Of a DNA stretch of 64,000 nt, positions 1 to 12,416 are shown in pieces. The stretch is taken from positions 295,860 to 359,859 of the forward strand of contig NZ_CAHS01000013.1 in the NCBI RefSeq assembly GCF_001050515.1. The letters are read 5' to 3'. The translations under genes were made by a program, and so were the position numbers. This DNA comes from Erwinia piriflorinigrans CFBP 5888. GTDB lineage: Bacteria > Pseudomonadota > Gammaproteobacteria > Enterobacterales > Enterobacteriaceae. How positions within the stretch are numbered: the stretch's first letter is position 1; each line of letters begins with the position of its first letter. The notes below the pieces were generated by a model, which worked only from the letters and a program-made list of their open reading frames with translations, was not told where the DNA came from and did no database searches.

Positions 1-2029
<2,029 letters not shown>

Positions 2030-2207
2030 TCAGATCCACATAGCATAGCCGATCCGTCCCCAGCGCAACAACAGGAAGCAGCCAGCTAAAGGGCATTTCT
2101 CTGTAAGCTGGAATCACGCTGGCAATTATGAATGCAAAATCACTGAAAATTTCTCACGGGCGCTAGAATGAGTAGAAACGCTTTCGCTATTCATAAAAGG
2201 AGTGTCT

Positions 2208-2690
2208 ATGAACAAGGTCGCTCAGTATTATCGTGAGCTTGTGTCTTCGATGACGGTGCGCCTGGAGCGCGGAGAGCGTGATATAGATGCTCTGGTCGAA
2301 AGTGCGCGTCAGCGTATGTATAACCGTGGGGAATTAACCCGCGACGAAATTGATGAGGTGACTCATGCGGTGCGTCGCGATTTGGAAGAGTTCGCCCGTA
2401 GCTACGCGGAGCATCAGCAGGAGCTCGGCGAAAGCGTGTTTATGCGGGTTATCCGCCAGAGTCTGTGGAAAGAGTTGGCGGATATTACAGACAGAAGCCA
2501 GCTTGAGTGGCGCGAAGTGTTTCAGGATCTGAATCACCACGGGGTGTATCACAGTGGTGAGGTTGTGGGGCTGGGGAATCTGGTCTGCGAACAGTGTCAG
2601 TTTACCCGTGCCATTTATACGCCGGAAGTACTGACACGTTGTGCGCAGTGTGGACATGACCAATTTGCGCGCCAGCCGTTTGAACCTTAG
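2208..2690 (+). CDS. ybeL: zinc-ribbon protein YbeL (DUF1451 family)
   Basis: A 160-residue protein of unknown biochemical role, matching the usual YbeL length. The N-terminal two thirds are charged and helical (MNKVAQYYRELVSS onward). The C-terminus carries two CxxC pairs (CEQC and CAQC, 19 residues apart) that form a zinc ribbon. The ATG at 2208 is chosen because AAGGAG at 2197-2202 sits five bases upstream; the in-frame GTG at 2202 overlaps that ribosome binding site. It lies between leuS and the convergent gltL, as in E. coli. The function is not known. Confidence 0.93.
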   Translation: MNKVAQYYRELVSSMTVRLERGERDIDALVESARQRMYNRGELTRDEIDEVTHAVRRDLEEFARSYAEHQQELGESVFMRVIRQSLWKELADITDRSQLEWREVFQDLNHHGVYHSGEVVGLGNLVCEQCQFTRAIYTPEVLTRCAQCGHDQFARQPFEP

Positions 2691-2796
2691 CTTTGCGGGT
2701 TGCCCAACATCGCGTGCAGCCTGTGCGGAAAATACCTTACGTACAGGCTACCGTTGACATTTTTTCTGCGGCTAACTCACACCGCAGCAGGCAACC

Positions 2797-3522
2797 TTAA
2801 TGCAGGATTTTCGCCAGGAAGTCCTTTGCGCGCTCCGACTGCGGATTATTGAAGAACTCATCTTTAGGGGAATCCTCAACGATCTTACCTTCGTCCATAA
2901 AGATAACCCGATTAGCCACCTTACGTGCAAAGCCCATTTCGTGAGTGACCACCATCATGGTCATGCCTTCGTTTGCCAGTTCAACCATGACGTCCAGCAC
3001 TTCGTTGATCATTTCTGGATCAAGAGCGGACGTTGGCTCATCGAACAGCATGGCGATAGGGTCCATACAAAGTGCACGGGCGATGGCCACGCGTTGCTGC
3101 TGCCCTCCGGATAGCTGCCCCGGGAACTTATTGGCATGGGCAGCAAGACCAACACGCTCCAGCAATTTTAACCCCTTACTGCGCGCTTCCTGCTTATCAC
3201 GTTTCAGTACTTTCACCTGCGCCAGCGTTAAATTATCGACGATAGACAAATGAGGGAACAGTTCAAAATGCTGAAACACCATGCCAACTTTAGAACGCAG
3301 CTGCGCCAGATTGGTTTTTTTATCATTAACCGCCGTGCCGTTGACTTCGATCACTCCCTGCTGAACCGGCTCCAGTCCGTTAACGGTTTTGATCAGTGTC
3401 GATTTGCCGGAACCGGAAGGGCCGCAAACGACGACGACTTCCCCTTTTTTAACTTCGGTTGTGCAGTCGGTCAGCACCTGAAAGTGACCATACCACTTAG
3501 AAACGTTTTTCAGGGTAATCAT
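2797..3522 (-). CDS. gltL: glutamate/aspartate ABC transporter ATP-binding protein GltL
   Basis: ATPase that drives periplasmic-binding-protein-dependent uptake of glutamate and aspartate across the inner membrane. It has 241 residues with Walker A GPSGSGKST near residue 34, the ABC signature LSGGQQQRVAIARAL, Walker B MLFDEPTSALDPE and the switch histidine in VVTHEMGFA. It is the last gene of gltI-gltJ-gltK-gltL and starts one base after gltK ends. No clear intrinsic terminator follows on this strand before the end of the convergent ybeL. Confidence 0.97.
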   Translation of the reverse strand: MITLKNVSKWYGHFQVLTDCTTEVKKGEVVVVCGPSGSGKSTLIKTVNGLEPVQQGVIEVNGTAVNDKKTNLAQLRSKVGMVFQHFELFPHLSIVDNLTLAQVKVLKRDKQEARSKGLKLLERVGLAAHANKFPGQLSGGQQQRVAIARALCMDPIAMLFDEPTSALDPEMINEVLDVMVELANEGMTMMVVTHEMGFARKVANRVIFMDEGKIVEDSPKDEFFNNPQSERAKDFLAKILH

Positions 3523-3523
3523 T

Positions 3524-4201
3524 TTAAACAGTCCTTTTTTTCTTTAAGTAGCTGACCAACAGCGACGCGCTAAGGCTGATAACAAAGTAAACTGCACCGG
3601 CAAACAGCACCATTTCAATCTCAGTACCGTTATTGACGCCGATGGTATCAGCGGTACGGAAAAAGTCGGCGAGGCTCAATACATACACCAGTGACGTATC
3701 CTGGAACAGCACGATACCCTGCGTCAGTAGCAGCGGAACCATAGCCCGGAACGCCTGTGGCAGGATAATCAGCTGCATAGACTGCCAGCGGGTCATGCCG
3801 AGCGCCAGGGCCGCATTACCCTGACCGCGAGCGATACTAAGGATGCCGGCGCGAATAATTTCAGAGTAATAGGCGGCTTCAAACAGAGAGAAGGCAACCA
3901 TTGCCGAGATAAGGCGGATATCGGTTTTGGGTGAAAGCCCCAGCACCTGTTGCAGGAAGCTTGGGACCACCAGATAGAACCACAGTAGCACCATCACCAG
4001 CGGTACGGAGCGAAACAGGTTGACGTAGATCTTGGCAAACCAGCTTATCGGCTTAAATGACGACAGGCGCATAACCGCCAGCATAGTGCCCCAGATAATG
4101 CCAAAAACTATCGCTGTAAAAGTAATTTTCAGCGTTATCACCATACCGTTCCATAGCCACGGCAGATTAGGGACAATCGTACTCCAGTCGAATTGGTACA
4201 T
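3524..4201 (-). CDS. gltK: glutamate/aspartate ABC transporter permease GltK
   Basis: Inner-membrane permease of the polar amino acid HisM/HisQ family; it pairs with GltJ as the heterodimeric channel. It has 225 residues and several hydrophobic segments. The EAA loop, which contacts the ATPase, is visible as [30 protein letters not shown]. Its ATG overlaps the gltJ stop codon (TAATG), which implies translational coupling. Confidence 0.97.
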   Translation of the reverse strand: MYQFDWSTIVPNLPWLWNGMVITLKITFTAIVFGIIWGTMLAVMRLSSFKPISWFAKIYVNLFRSVPLVMVLLWFYLVVPSFLQQVLGLSPKTDIRLISAMVAFSLFEAAYYSEIIRAGILSIARGQGNAALALGMTRWQSMQLIILPQAFRAMVPLLLTQGIVLFQDTSLVYVLSLADFFRTADTIGVNNGTEIEMVLFAGAVYFVISLSASLLVSYLKKKRTV

Positions 4202-4938
4202 TACTTACCTCCCGTGCCTGGCAGGCGTACTTTACGTTCAACCAGCCCCATAAGCAGCATAATAACCGCGTTGATGGCGATATAAGCCAGGGTAATCGCA
4301 GTAAAAGATTCATAGGCATGAGCAGAGTAGTCCAGCAGCTTGCCCGCCTGAGCGGCCATATCGACCAGGCCGATGGTAGAAGCAATGGCCGAGTTTTTCA
4401 CCAGGTTAAGCATTTCCGAGGTCATAGGCGGTACGATGACCCGATAAGCATTAGGTAGCAGGACGTAACGATAGGTTTGTGGCAGGGTTAACCCCATCGC
4501 CAGGCCAGCATTTTTCTGTCCGCTGGGCAGGGACTGGATGGCTGCACGCACCTGTTCGCAAACGCGGGCAGCGGTAAACAGGCCCAGGCAAAGCACCGAA
4601 CAGGTAAAAAACTGAATATTCGGGTCGATTTCCGATTTAAACCACATGCCAATCTTTTCTGGCAACAGTTCGGGTATGACCAGATACCAGATAAAGAATT
4701 GAACGATAAGCGGCACGTTGCGGAACAGCTCAACGTAACAGGCACCAAGAGAAGATAGCAGGCGTCCGGGCACAGTACGTAAAATGCCGAACAATGAGCC
4801 AACGCACAAGGCGATGACCCAGGCGCAGACTGAAACGGCGATAGTCACCTGAAAACCTGACCAAAGCCACCCAAGATAGGTTGTATTTCCGAACGGGGCT
4901 TCTTGAAGAAATATTCCCCAGTTCCAATCGATAGACAT
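4201..4938 (-). CDS. gltJ: glutamate/aspartate ABC transporter permease GltJ
   Basis: Second membrane subunit of the GltIJKL importer, 245 residues, starting [12 protein letters not shown]. The EAA-type loop reads [25 protein letters not shown]. The gene is separated from gltI by 324 bp containing an intrinsic terminator only 14-39 bases upstream of its start, so expression of gltJKL must rely on read-through of that terminator or on RNA processing. This is the arrangement known around SroC in Salmonella and E. coli. Confidence 0.97.
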   Translation of the reverse strand: MSIDWNWGIFLQEAPFGNTTYLGWLWSGFQVTIAVSVCAWVIALCVGSLFGILRTVPGRLLSSLGACYVELFRNVPLIVQFFIWYLVIPELLPEKIGMWFKSEIDPNIQFFTCSVLCLGLFTAARVCEQVRAAIQSLPSGQKNAGLAMGLTLPQTYRYVLLPNAYRVIVPPMTSEMLNLVKNSAIASTIGLVDMAAQAGKLLDYSAHAYESFTAITLAYIAINAVIMLLMGLVERKVRLPGTGGK

Positions 4939-4951
4939 AAAACACTCCGGT

Positions 4952-4977
4952 AAAAAAAGGGTAGCGAGGGCTACCCT
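4952..4977 (-). terminator. intrinsic terminator between gltI and gltJ
   Basis: On the minus strand AGGGTAGC (4977-4970), a four-base loop and GCTACCCT (4965-4958) form an eight-bp stem, followed by an unbroken run of T (4957-4952). It lies inside the gltIJKL unit and probably forms the 3' end of SroC, attenuating transcription into gltJKL. Confidence 0.85.
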
Positions 4978-5120
4978 GAAGATTGATGAGCGGCTCCAAT
5001 ACCCTTACGTCTGTCAGGGTAGCTATGCGCACCGGGGAACGACCGGTTTGCATCTTCGCCCGGCCGTATGGCTTGAGCAATATCAGCCGGACGGTGTCTG
5101 TCCGAGCCCGAGTTCAACAA
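4952..5120 (-). ncRNA. sroC: probable SroC sRNA in the gltI-gltJ intergenic region
   Basis: In Salmonella and E. coli, SroC is cut from the gltIJKL transcript between gltI and gltJ, ends at an internal terminator and acts as a sponge for GcvB. Here the same gap on the same strand contains a strong intrinsic terminator just before gltJ. The 5' end given is a guess based on the usual length of about 150-165 nt. The call rests on position and terminator, not on an alignment. Confidence 0.55.
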
Positions 5121-5262
5121 TCGCAGGGCGAAGTATCACCCTTTAACCCGCGATACTTGACGTGTAAAGGACGCCATCCCCAGCAACCCCTTACTGATAA
5201 TTCCGGGTTACGGGTATGATAATCCGTGGCCACGCCAGTTATATTGGGCGATTTTTTTGTTA

Positions 5263-6192
5263 TTAATTCATTGCCTTATCGTTAGGTGTTTTGAACAGTG
5301 TCTTCATGTCATCTGACATATCGAAGTTCATGGTCATATTTTTCGGTGGAATAGGCTGTTTGAACCATTTATCGAACCATTTTACCGCTTCACCGGAGTT
5401 TTGCGCCTGAACGATGGCGTCATCCATCAGCTTTTTAAATTCGCTATCGCCCTTACGCAGCATGCAGCCGTAGGCCTCGTGAGATTGAGGCGTCCCGAGA
5501 ATTTCCCAGTCAGACGGTTTCTTCGCTTTAGCGCGTTCGCCAGCCAGCAGAGCATCGTCCATCATAAACGCCACCGCGCGACCACTTTCCAGCGTGCGGA
5601 AAGAATCACCGTGATCTTTGGCGCTAATGATACGCATGCCCATTTTCTGTTCGTCATTCAGTTTGTTCAGCAGAATTTCAGAGGTGGTGCCAGAGGTGAC
5701 GACAACCGTTTTCCCTTTCAGGTCTGCGAAGTCTTTAATTGCACCGCCTTTTTTAACCAAAAGACGGGTACCGACGACAAAGATACTGTTTGAGAAGCTT
5801 GCCTGCTTCTGGCGCTCCAGATTGTTGGTGGTGGAGCCGCATTCGAAGTCGTAGGTTCCATTTTGTAATAAAGGAATACGGTTTTGTGAGGTAACAGGCA
5901 GCATTTTTACCTGTAGGTCGGGTTTGTTCAGCTTTGCCTTAATGGCTGCTACGATCGCGTTGGAATAATCTTGAGAGTAACCCACCACTTTTTGCTGATT
6001 ATCGTAGTAGGAGAAGGGAACGGACGATTCACGGTGGCCAACCACAATCACGCCAGTTTTAGCAATTTTCTCCAAAGTGGAAGTTTGTTGCTGCCCATCG
6101 GTCGCGGCTTGTGTTTTCGCATCCTCCGCATGAGCAATACCGGAGGCAACGCCTGCCAGAGCCAGGCAAAGTCCCAGTTTCCGAAATTTCAT
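5263..6192 (-). CDS. gltI: glutamate/aspartate periplasmic binding protein GltI
   Basis: Periplasmic solute-binding protein that delivers glutamate and aspartate to GltJKL. It has 309 residues: a signal peptide (MKFRKLGLCLALAGVASGIAHA, cleavage after AHA), a low-complexity linker rich in Q and T, then the binding fold (VIVVGHRESSVPFSYYDNQ, SQNRIPLLQNGTYDFECGSTTNN). It is a few residues longer than the E. coli protein, in the linker. AAAGGAG precedes the ATG. First gene of the operon. Confidence 0.97.
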   Translation of the reverse strand: MKFRKLGLCLALAGVASGIAHAEDAKTQAATDGQQQTSTLEKIAKTGVIVVGHRESSVPFSYYDNQQKVVGYSQDYSNAIVAAIKAKLNKPDLQVKMLPVTSQNRIPLLQNGTYDFECGSTTNNLERQKQASFSNSIFVVGTRLLVKKGGAIKDFADLKGKTVVVTSGTTSEILLNKLNDEQKMGMRIISAKDHGDSFRTLESGRAVAFMMDDALLAGERAKAKKPSDWEILGTPQSHEAYGCMLRKGDSEFKKLMDDAIVQAQNSGEAVKWFDKWFKQPIPPKNMTMNFDMSDDMKTLFKTPNDKAMN

Positions 6193-6642
6193 ATTTAAAC
6201 TCCTTTCAGTTATGGCGCTAACTAAATCGACGCCGACGAGATATGGTTATTTTGCGTTTGATTATCTGTTTTAAATTCGAACTAAAAGCGCTGTGATCCC
6301 CAACCAACATAACTGAATGTTAATGTTATGAAACAAAAAGGTTTCTTTTTTGAGAGCTAAGCCGCACCAATTTTGCGCAGCGTTGCTGGTAATGTTTCGT
6401 CACGGTGCGAACGATGCGCTTTAAAGGTGCGATAGTTATTTCTCCGCAGGTTCAGTCCGGACAGCGCCAGTTTTCACGTTATTTTTAGCAAACATCATGC
6501 CAATTTTTAAATTTTGTAACAGGAAGAGACATTGAGTTGGCAAGGGGAGGGGAGAGTTATCAGGGGAGGAGAATGTCAGGTTTGCGGAGATAAAGATGCG
6601 CTTAATACGGCGTAGAACCGTATTAAGCGCGCTCGGTGAGGA
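6193..6642. other. gltI-lnt intergenic region, 450 bp, no gene
   Basis: No reading frame with coding character. It must hold the gltI promoter and 5' leader as well as the 3' end of the lnt transcript; both genes read leftward. The only strong structure is the inverted repeat at 6598-6630. I did not find a convincing CA-rich GcvB target in the sense strand near gltI. Confidence 0.6.
6598..6630. repeat. 13-bp perfect inverted repeat downstream of lnt
   Basis: GCGCTTAATACGG (6598-6610), a seven-base loop and the exact complement (6618-6630). It lies just past the lnt stop. On the minus strand the following bases are only moderately T-rich, so it may be a weak terminator or a 3'-end stabilising hairpin. 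Confidence 0.7.
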
Positions 6643-8181
6643 TCATGGGGTTCGGCGTGAGTACCTGGCACAGAGCAGGCCAGTGACAGCAAACAACAGC
6701 GAAATCACCCAGATGCTCCAGTTGCCGACTCGTGCATAGGGCGTGAGACCAGTAGTTGGAGTGACTTTTGCTGCCAACACACCAGATTCGAATTGTGGAA
6801 TGATCTGTGTGATATCACCACTCGCATCAACAACCGCCGTCACACCATTGTTGGTGCTGCGCAATAAGGGACGGCCCAATTCCAGTGCGCGCATCTGCGC
6901 CATTTGCAGATGTTGCCACGGACCAATTGAGTGACCGAACCATGCGTCATTGGAAATCGTTAGCAGGAAATGGGTATTCGGACGAAAGTTGTCACGAAGC
7001 TGTTGGCCCAGCACAATCTCATAGCAGATGGCTGCCGTCAGATTATAGCCTGCAACCTGTAGCTGGGGCTGGACATATGCCCCACGGCTGAATGAAGACA
7101 TAGGCAGGTCGAAAAAGGGTGCCAGCGGGCGCAGCAGTGATTCTAACGGCACGAACTCGCCAAAAGGCACCAGATGATTTTTTTGATAGCGACTGCCGCT
7201 GAAATAGTTGTACGGCTGCGTACCGCCCAACACGATGATCGAGTTGTAATCGTGGTAACGGTTGCTCTCCAGACGGGAATCAACAATGCCGGTCACCAGG
7301 CTACTGCCGGACGCACGTAGCTGTTCATCGATGGTTTTCAGGAAGGGTTGCTGATTGGCTTCCAGATCGGGAATAGCCGATTCCGGCCAGATAATAATTG
7401 GCGCTTTACCGACATACGGGCGGCTGAGTCTGGTGTAAGTTTTCAGAGTATTGACCAGCTGATTTGGGTCCCATTTCAACGATTGCTCAATGTTACCTTG
7501 CACTAAAGCCACCTCGACCGCTCGCTTCGGCAGCGGCTGGAACCAGATGATATTGCGCAGTGGCCACGGCAGTAACAGAAATGCCAGCGCGGCCACGGCG
7601 ACGGTAAGCCGGCGCTGAAACGCGGCATGTACTGCCAGTCCGGCAATGACCATCAGCAGAAAAGTGATCCCTTCCACCCCGAGCAAAGGTGCCAGCCCTT
7701 TTAGCGGGCCGCTGATTTGGCTGTAGCCAAACTGCAACCAGGGGAATCCGGTCAGTATCCAGCCTCGTAAAAACTCCGTGAGTTGCCAGAGTACTGGTGC
7801 AGCGAGCGCGAGACGCAGTAACGAAGTCTTCGGGCACAGGCGGTTGAGTAATCCGGCAAACAGCAGGGGGTACAACGACAGGTAAGCCGCCAGCAGTATG
7901 ACAAGAAAGACGTTAACTGCGCCGGGCATACCGCCAAAGGTGGCGATACTGACATAGACCCAGTTAATCCCACTGCCGAACAGCCCGAAACCCCACGCGA
8001 AGCCGATGGCGCATGCCTGACGTGTTTTACGGTTAAGCGTTAGCGCCTGTAGGCCAAACAGCGAGATAAGAGCGGCTGGCCAGAAGTTGTAGGGGGAAAA
8101 ACTGAGGGTGCCGATGGCACCCGTCATCAACGCGAAAAGCAGGCGAACCCACTGGCGCTGGTAAATAGAGGCGATTGCCAT
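6643..8181 (-). CDS. lnt: apolipoprotein N-acyltransferase Lnt
   Basis: Inner-membrane enzyme that transfers the third acyl chain to the N-terminal cysteine of lipoproteins such as Pal in this window. It has 512 residues: an N-terminal half of hydrophobic helices, then a periplasmic nitrilase-type domain. Catalytic residues are visible as E267 (WPESAIP), K334 ([12 protein letters not shown]) and C386 (AAICYE). It follows corC by eight bases, in the ybeZ-ybeY-corC-lnt unit. Confidence 0.97.
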   Translation of the reverse strand: MAIASIYQRQWVRLLFALMTGAIGTLSFSPYNFWPAALISLFGLQALTLNRKTRQACAIGFAWGFGLFGSGINWVYVSIATFGGMPGAVNVFLVILLAAYLSLYPLLFAGLLNRLCPKTSLLRLALAAPVLWQLTEFLRGWILTGFPWLQFGYSQISGPLKGLAPLLGVEGITFLLMVIAGLAVHAAFQRRLTVAVAALAFLLLPWPLRNIIWFQPLPKRAVEVALVQGNIEQSLKWDPNQLVNTLKTYTRLSRPYVGKAPIIIWPESAIPDLEANQQPFLKTIDEQLRASGSSLVTGIVDSRLESNRYHDYNSIIVLGGTQPYNYFSGSRYQKNHLVPFGEFVPLESLLRPLAPFFDLPMSSFSRGAYVQPQLQVAGYNLTAAICYEIVLGQQLRDNFRPNTHFLLTISNDAWFGHSIGPWQHLQMAQMRALELGRPLLRSTNNGVTAVVDASGDITQIIPQFESGVLAAKVTPTTGLTPYARVGNWSIWVISLLFAVTGLLCARYSRRTP

Positions 8182-8189
8182 AGCGTTTA

Positions 8190-9068
8190 TTATTCTTCCA
8201 GAGTCGGTTGAAGCGAATTTTCCGGTATTCTGACGTGGACCTGTATGATGCGCCGACTGTCTGCCATCGCCACTTTAAACTGGTAGCCATCAATCTCAAC
8301 GCTTTCACCCCGAGCAGGCAGATGGCCAAAGCCCTGCATCACCAGCCCGCCGATGGTATCCACCTCGTCATCGCTGAATTGTGTGCCGAAAACCTCATTG
8401 AAGTCTTCGATTGGCGTGAGGGCGCGAATGGTGTAAGTGTGGCGGCTCAGCTGACGAATATCGCGATCTTCTACATCATCATATTCATCTTCGATTTCCC
8501 CGACGATCAGCTCAAGAATATCTTCAATCGTGACCAGCCCGGAGACGCCGCCAAATTCGTCAATCACAATCGCCATATGGTAGCGTTGTGAACGGAACTC
8601 TTTGAGCATACGGTCAACACGCTTGCTTTCGGGGACGACCACGGCCGCGCGCAGCACCTTTTCGATACTGAAAGGTTCTGAACCACTGCTCATAAACGGC
8701 AGCAGATCTTTCGCCATCAGGATGCCTTCAACATGATCCTTATCTTCACTGATGACCGGGAAACGCGAGTGGGCAGATTCAACAATCACGCCCAAGCACT
8801 CTTCCAGCGTCTGGTTACGCTTGAGGGTGACCATCTGGGAGCGGGGGATCATAATGTCACGTACACGCTGGTCGGCAATATCCATCACCCCCTCAAGCAT
8901 GTCCCTGGTATCCGGGTCTATCAGATCGTTCTGTTCTGAGTCGCGTATCAGCTCCAGCAGGTCGTCGCGGTTTTTTGGCTCACCGTGGAACAGCTGGTTG
9001 AGAAGCAGAGTGAAAAATCCCTTTTTACTCGCGGGACTGTCGTTGTTTTGTGAATGGTCATCGCTCAT
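8190..9068 (-). CDS. corC: CorC/YbeX, CBS-domain magnesium/cobalt efflux accessory protein
   Basis: A 292-residue soluble protein linked to CorA-dependent Mg/Co efflux and, through its neighbours, to ribosome quality. It has an acidic N-terminus, then a CBS pair ([35 protein letters not shown] and the segment with [23 protein letters not shown]), and a C-terminal CorC/HlyC transporter-associated domain ([21 protein letters not shown]). Length equals that of E. coli YbeX. It is followed closely by lnt. Confidence 0.96.
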   Translation of the reverse strand: MSDDHSQNNDSPASKKGFFTLLLNQLFHGEPKNRDDLLELIRDSEQNDLIDPDTRDMLEGVMDIADQRVRDIMIPRSQMVTLKRNQTLEECLGVIVESAHSRFPVISEDKDHVEGILMAKDLLPFMSSGSEPFSIEKVLRAAVVVPESKRVDRMLKEFRSQRYHMAIVIDEFGGVSGLVTIEDILELIVGEIEDEYDDVEDRDIRQLSRHTYTIRALTPIEDFNEVFGTQFSDDEVDTIGGLVMQGFGHLPARGESVEIDGYQFKVAMADSRRIIQVHVRIPENSLQPTLEE

Positions 9069-9136
9069 GGCGTTTTTGAGTTTGTCTCTCTTCTAATGGG
9101 ATCGGCTGCCACGGCAAAAGCCAAGGCAGGCGTAGT

Positions 9137-9152
9137 GGCTGGTGAACCAGCC
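9137..9152. repeat. small perfect hairpin between ybeY and corC
   Basis: GGCTGG, TGAA and CCAGCC form a six-bp stem with a tetraloop in the 147-bp gap between ybeY and corC. There is no T tract on the minus strand, so an RNA-processing or stability element is more likely than a terminator. Confidence 0.5.
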
Positions 9153-9215
9153 GGATATCAGCGTATCCCCGCCATTATGGCAGGGAGCGCGGTTTGAGTC
9201 GCCGTAAAAGACAAC

Positions 9216-9683
9216 TCATTCTTTCTCCGAAATGTACGGATCGGGATAACCAAGAGCAAGCATTATCTCGGTCTCCAGTGATTCCATCTCTTCAGCTTCA
9301 TCATCTTCAATGTGATCATAGCCCAGCAAATGCAGGCTGCCGTGGACAACCATATGCGCCCAGTGAGCTTCCAGCGTTTTTCCCTGCTCAACCGCTTCCT
9401 GTTCGACGACCTGACGGCAAATAATCAGATCGCCCAGCAGCGGTAGCTCGATGCCTGGTGGTGCCTCAAAAGGAAAAGACAGAACGTTAGTCGGTTTATC
9501 TTTGCCGCGATAAGTGTGGTTCAACTCATGGCTTTCCGCTTCATCCACCAGCCGGATAGTCACTTCGCTTTCCGGCTGAAACTGCGGCAGTACCGCTTCC
9601 AGCCAGCGCTGAAAGTCGGTTTCATTTGGCAGACCCTGTTCGCTTTCGCAGGCGAGCTGTAGGTCCAGAATTACTTGGGTCAT
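9216..9683 (-). CDS. ybeY: endoribonuclease YbeY (16S rRNA 3'-end maturation)
   Basis: Metal-dependent single-strand RNase needed for 16S rRNA 3'-end processing and late 70S quality control. It has 155 residues with the zinc-binding signature [11 protein letters not shown] (H114, H118, H124) and the conserved arginine of [16 protein letters not shown] (R59). Its start overlaps the ybeZ stop by four bases, which suggests translational coupling. Confidence 0.97.
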   Translation of the reverse strand: MTQVILDLQLACESEQGLPNETDFQRWLEAVLPQFQPESEVTIRLVDEAESHELNHTYRGKDKPTNVLSFPFEAPPGIELPLLGDLIICRQVVEQEAVEQGKTLEAHWAHMVVHGSLHLLGYDHIEDDEAEEMESLETEIMLALGYPDPYISEKE

Positions 9684-10729
9684 TTATTCTCCTGTATAGC
9701 CAGGGCTTCACGTTTACGTTCTTCCGCCTGTGCTTCACGTTTTTTTTGGTCGGCGGCTTCCCAGGCTTCATAGGCAACAACAATTTTTGCTACCACAGGA
9801 TGCCGTACCACGTCTTCACTGTGGAAGAAATTAAAGCTCAGATCGGGCACATCGGATAGCACTTCCACCGCATGGCGCAGCCCGGACTTCATATTGCGCG
9901 GCAGGTCAATTTGCGTGACGTCACCGGTGATCACCGCTTTGGAGTTAAACCCAATACGCGTCAGGAACATTTTCATCTGCTCGATGGTGGTGTTCTGACT
10001 TTCATCAAGGATAACAAACGCATCATTCAGCGTGCGGCCGCGCATATAGGCGAGGGGGGCAACTTCGATGACGTTACGCTCCATCAGCTTTTCAACCCGC
10101 TCAAAGCCAAGCATTTCAAACAGCGCGTCGTAAAGCGGGCGCAAATAGGGATCCACTTTCTGGCTGAGATCGCCTGGCAGGAAGCCGAGTTTTTCACCGG
10201 CTTCAACTGCCGGACGCGTTAGCAGAATGCGCCGAATTTCCTGGCGTTCCAGTGCGTCAACGGCAGCCGCTACAGCGAGATAAGTTTTACCTGTACCCGC
10301 CGGACCGATGCCAAAGGTGATGTCATGGTCAAGTATATTCGCCAGATACTGTGCCTGATTAGGCGTGCGTGGTTTGATCACCCCACGTTTGGTTTTGATA
10401 TGTATCGCTTTGCCATATTCCGGAACGCTTTCGGCAGTCTGCTCCAGCACACGACTCTCTTTGATCGCAAGGTGAATGTGTTCCGGGTCAATATCCGGAA
10501 TGTTGCCGCGTACCGGGGCAGTATCAACATAAAGATGGCGCAGAATATCAACGGCAGCATGGACGCACAGCGCACGACCCACCAGTTTAAAGGTGTTATC
10601 GCGGCGGTTTATCTCTATGCCCAGACGGCGCTCAAGCTGTTTGATGTTGTCATCAAACGGGCCGCACAGGCTCAACAGCCGCGTGTTGTCTACAGGTTCC
10701 AGGGTTATTTCACGCGTTTCAATATTCAA
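9680..10729 (-). CDS. ybeZ: PhoH-like ATPase YbeZ
   Basis: Cytoplasmic P-loop ATPase and YbeY partner. I chose the TTG at 10729 ([12 protein letters not shown]), which gives 349 residues, because AAAGGA sits just upstream and the first residues align with E. coli YbeZ; an upstream in-frame GTG at 10747 would add six residues and has no clear ribosome binding site. Walker A GPAGTGKT is at residues 142-149 and Walker B FVILDES near 238-244. The C-terminus is a charged lysine/glutamate-rich tail. Confidence 0.95.
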   Translation of the reverse strand: MNIETREITLEPVDNTRLLSLCGPFDDNIKQLERRLGIEINRRDNTFKLVGRALCVHAAVDILRHLYVDTAPVRGNIPDIDPEHIHLAIKESRVLEQTAESVPEYGKAIHIKTKRGVIKPRTPNQAQYLANILDHDITFGIGPAGTGKTYLAVAAAVDALERQEIRRILLTRPAVEAGEKLGFLPGDLSQKVDPYLRPLYDALFEMLGFERVEKLMERNVIEVAPLAYMRGRTLNDAFVILDESQNTTIEQMKMFLTRIGFNSKAVITGDVTQIDLPRNMKSGLRHAVEVLSDVPDLSFNFFHSEDVVRHPVVAKIVVAYEAWEAADQKKREAQAEERKREALAIQENK

Positions 10730-10846
10730 ACTAATCCTTTGGGTCACACAGGGCCAGGTTGAGAAAATGAATGTCAGTCCAGGCTTATTGCCGGAGCCAT
10801 GAGGAAATTAATGCAGGCAGTGCAAAGCTGCAATCGTCTGGATAAC

Positions 10847-10876
10847 TATTTGGGCGCGGCGTTCAGAAAGCAAGTG
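10847..10876 (-). promoter_or_regulatory. candidate heat-shock (sigma-32) promoter of ybeZ
   Basis: On the minus strand CTTGC-type -35 bases (10874-10870) precede CCCAAATA (10854-10847) with a G/C-rich spacer, resembling the sigma-32 pattern of CTTGAA then CCCCAT. It lies about 100 bases upstream of ybeZ. E. coli ybeZYX-lnt is known to be heat-inducible. Match by eye only. Confidence 0.35.
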
Positions 10877-10891
10877 CCCTGTCATGAAATC

Positions 10892-10920
10892 ATGCGGCGA
10901 AAGCTGAACCCTCGCCGCAT
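10892..10920. repeat. nine-bp inverted repeat between miaB and ybeZ
   Basis: ATGCGGCGA (10892-10900) and its complement TCGCCGCAT (10912-10920) enclose an 11-base loop in the 241-bp gap downstream of miaB. No T run follows on the minus strand. It could end or stabilise the miaB transcript. Confidence 0.5.
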
Positions 10921-10988
10921 TTATCCGCATCACTCATCCGAGCGGGTTTATCAGCATGTCACCATTCACCGCCTTCCTGTCATCCACA

Positions 10989-12416
10989 TTATTCAGGGAG
11001 CCAGGTGGCAACGCCCAGCTCATCCTCTTTACGGGTGCGTGCAATCACAGATGCCGGAGTCTCTATGGTACGCAGATCCATCTGATGTTCCCCGCGCAGT
11101 AAAATACCGCGTAACGAGTTGGCGTAGACATCGGTTATCTCCACATCGACGAATTTACCGATATGTTCCGGCGACCCTTCAAAGTTGACCACGCGGTTAC
11201 ATTCGGTACGACCAGAGAGTTCCATCACATTCTTACGTGAAGTACCTTCAACCAGAATACGTTGGATAGTGCCGAGTTTACGGCGGCTCCATGCCATGAC
11301 CTGCTGGTTGATGCGGTCTTGCAGGATATACAGACGCTGCTTTTTCTCATCCTCCGAAACGTCGTCCGGCAGATCGGCCGCCGGGGTTCCGGGCCGGGCA
11401 GAGTAGATAAAACTGTAGCTGGTATCAAAGTTGATTTCGCCTACCAGTTTCATCGTCTGCTCGAAATCCGCCTGGGACTCACCCGGGAAACCAATAATAA
11501 AGTCTGAACTGATTTGGATATTCGGACGCGCCGCCAATAGCTTACGAATAATAGACTTATATTCCAGCGCAGTATGTGCACGTTTCATTAGCGTCAGAAT
11601 GCGGTCAGCACCACTCTGTACCGGAAGGTGCAGGAAACTGACCAGCTCTGGCGTATCACGATAGACTTCAATGATATCGTCAGTAAATTCAATGGGGTGA
11701 CTGGTGGTAAAACGAATGCGGTCGATACCGTCAATCGCAGCCACCAGACGCAGCAGCTCGGCAAATGAGCAAATGCCGCCATCAAAGTTTTCTCCGCGAT
11801 AGGCGTTGACGTTCTGCCCCAGCAGATTGACCTCACGTACGCCTTGTGCTGCCAGCTGGGCAACCTCGAACAGAATGTCGTCTGAAGGCCGACTGACCTC
11901 TTCACCACGGGTATAAGGCACTACGCAGAAGGTACAATATTTGTTACAGCCTTCCATAATTGAGACGAAAGCCGTCGGCCCATCAGCGCGGGGTTCTGGC
12001 ATCCGATCAAACTTTTCAATTTCAGGGAAGCTCACGTCGACCACCGGGCTTCTGGTACCGCGAACGCTATTAATCATTTCCGGCAGGCGATGTAACGTTT
12101 GTGGGCCAAAGACGATATCCACGCAGCTGGCTCGTTGGCGGATTTGAGCCCCTTCCTGCGATGCCACACAGCCGCCAACGCCAATGATCACGTCGGGATT
12201 TGACTCTTTCAGCTTTTTCCAGCGGCCAAGCAGAGCGAAAACTTTTTCCTGGGCCTTTTCACGAATTGAACAGGTATTGAGCAGCAACACATCGGCGTCT
12301 TCTGCCTGTTCAGTCAGTGTGTAACCGTGAGTGCTGTTTAACAGGTCAGCCATTTTGGATGAGTCATACTCATTCATCTGACAGCCCCAGGTTTTGATAT
12401 GCAGTTTTTTTGTCAT
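10989..12416 (-). CDS. miaB: tRNA-2-methylthio-N6-dimethylallyladenosine synthase MiaB
   Basis: Radical-SAM methylthiotransferase that converts i6A37 to ms2i6A37 in tRNAs reading UNN codons. It has 475 residues from [12 protein letters not shown], matching the E. coli start. The UPF0004 domain has C12, C49 and C83 for one 4Fe-4S cluster; the radical-SAM motif CNKYCTFC has C157, C161 and C164; a TRAM domain lies at the C-terminus. An in-frame ATG at 12434 would add six residues, but neither start has a strong ribosome binding site. Confidence 0.97.
   Translation of the reverse strand: MTKKLHIKTWGCQMNEYDSSKMADLLNSTHGYTLTEQAEDADVLLLNTCSIREKAQEKVFALLGRWKKLKESNPDVIIGVGGCVASQEGAQIRQRASCVDIVFGPQTLHRLPEMINSVRGTRSPVVDVSFPEIEKFDRMPEPRADGPTAFVSIMEGCNKYCTFCVVPYTRGEEVSRPSDDILFEVAQLAAQGVREVNLLGQNVNAYRGENFDGGICSFAELLRLVAAIDGIDRIRFTTSHPIEFTDDIIEVYRDTPELVSFLHLPVQSGADRILTLMKRAHTALEYKSIIRKLLAARPNIQISSDFIIGFPGESQADFEQTMKLVGEINFDTSYSFIYSARPGTPAADLPDDVSEDEKKQRLYILQDRINQQVMAWSRRKLGTIQRILVEGTSRKNVMELSGRTECNRVVNFEGSPEHIGKFVDVEITDVYANSLRGILLRGEHQMDLRTIETPASVIARTRKEDELGVATWLPE

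Noticed and set aside
2717..2790. Inverted repeats between ybeL and gltL as a terminator
   Set aside because: AGCCTGT/ACAGGCT has an 18-base loop and CTGCGG/CCGCAG lacks a following T run on either strand.
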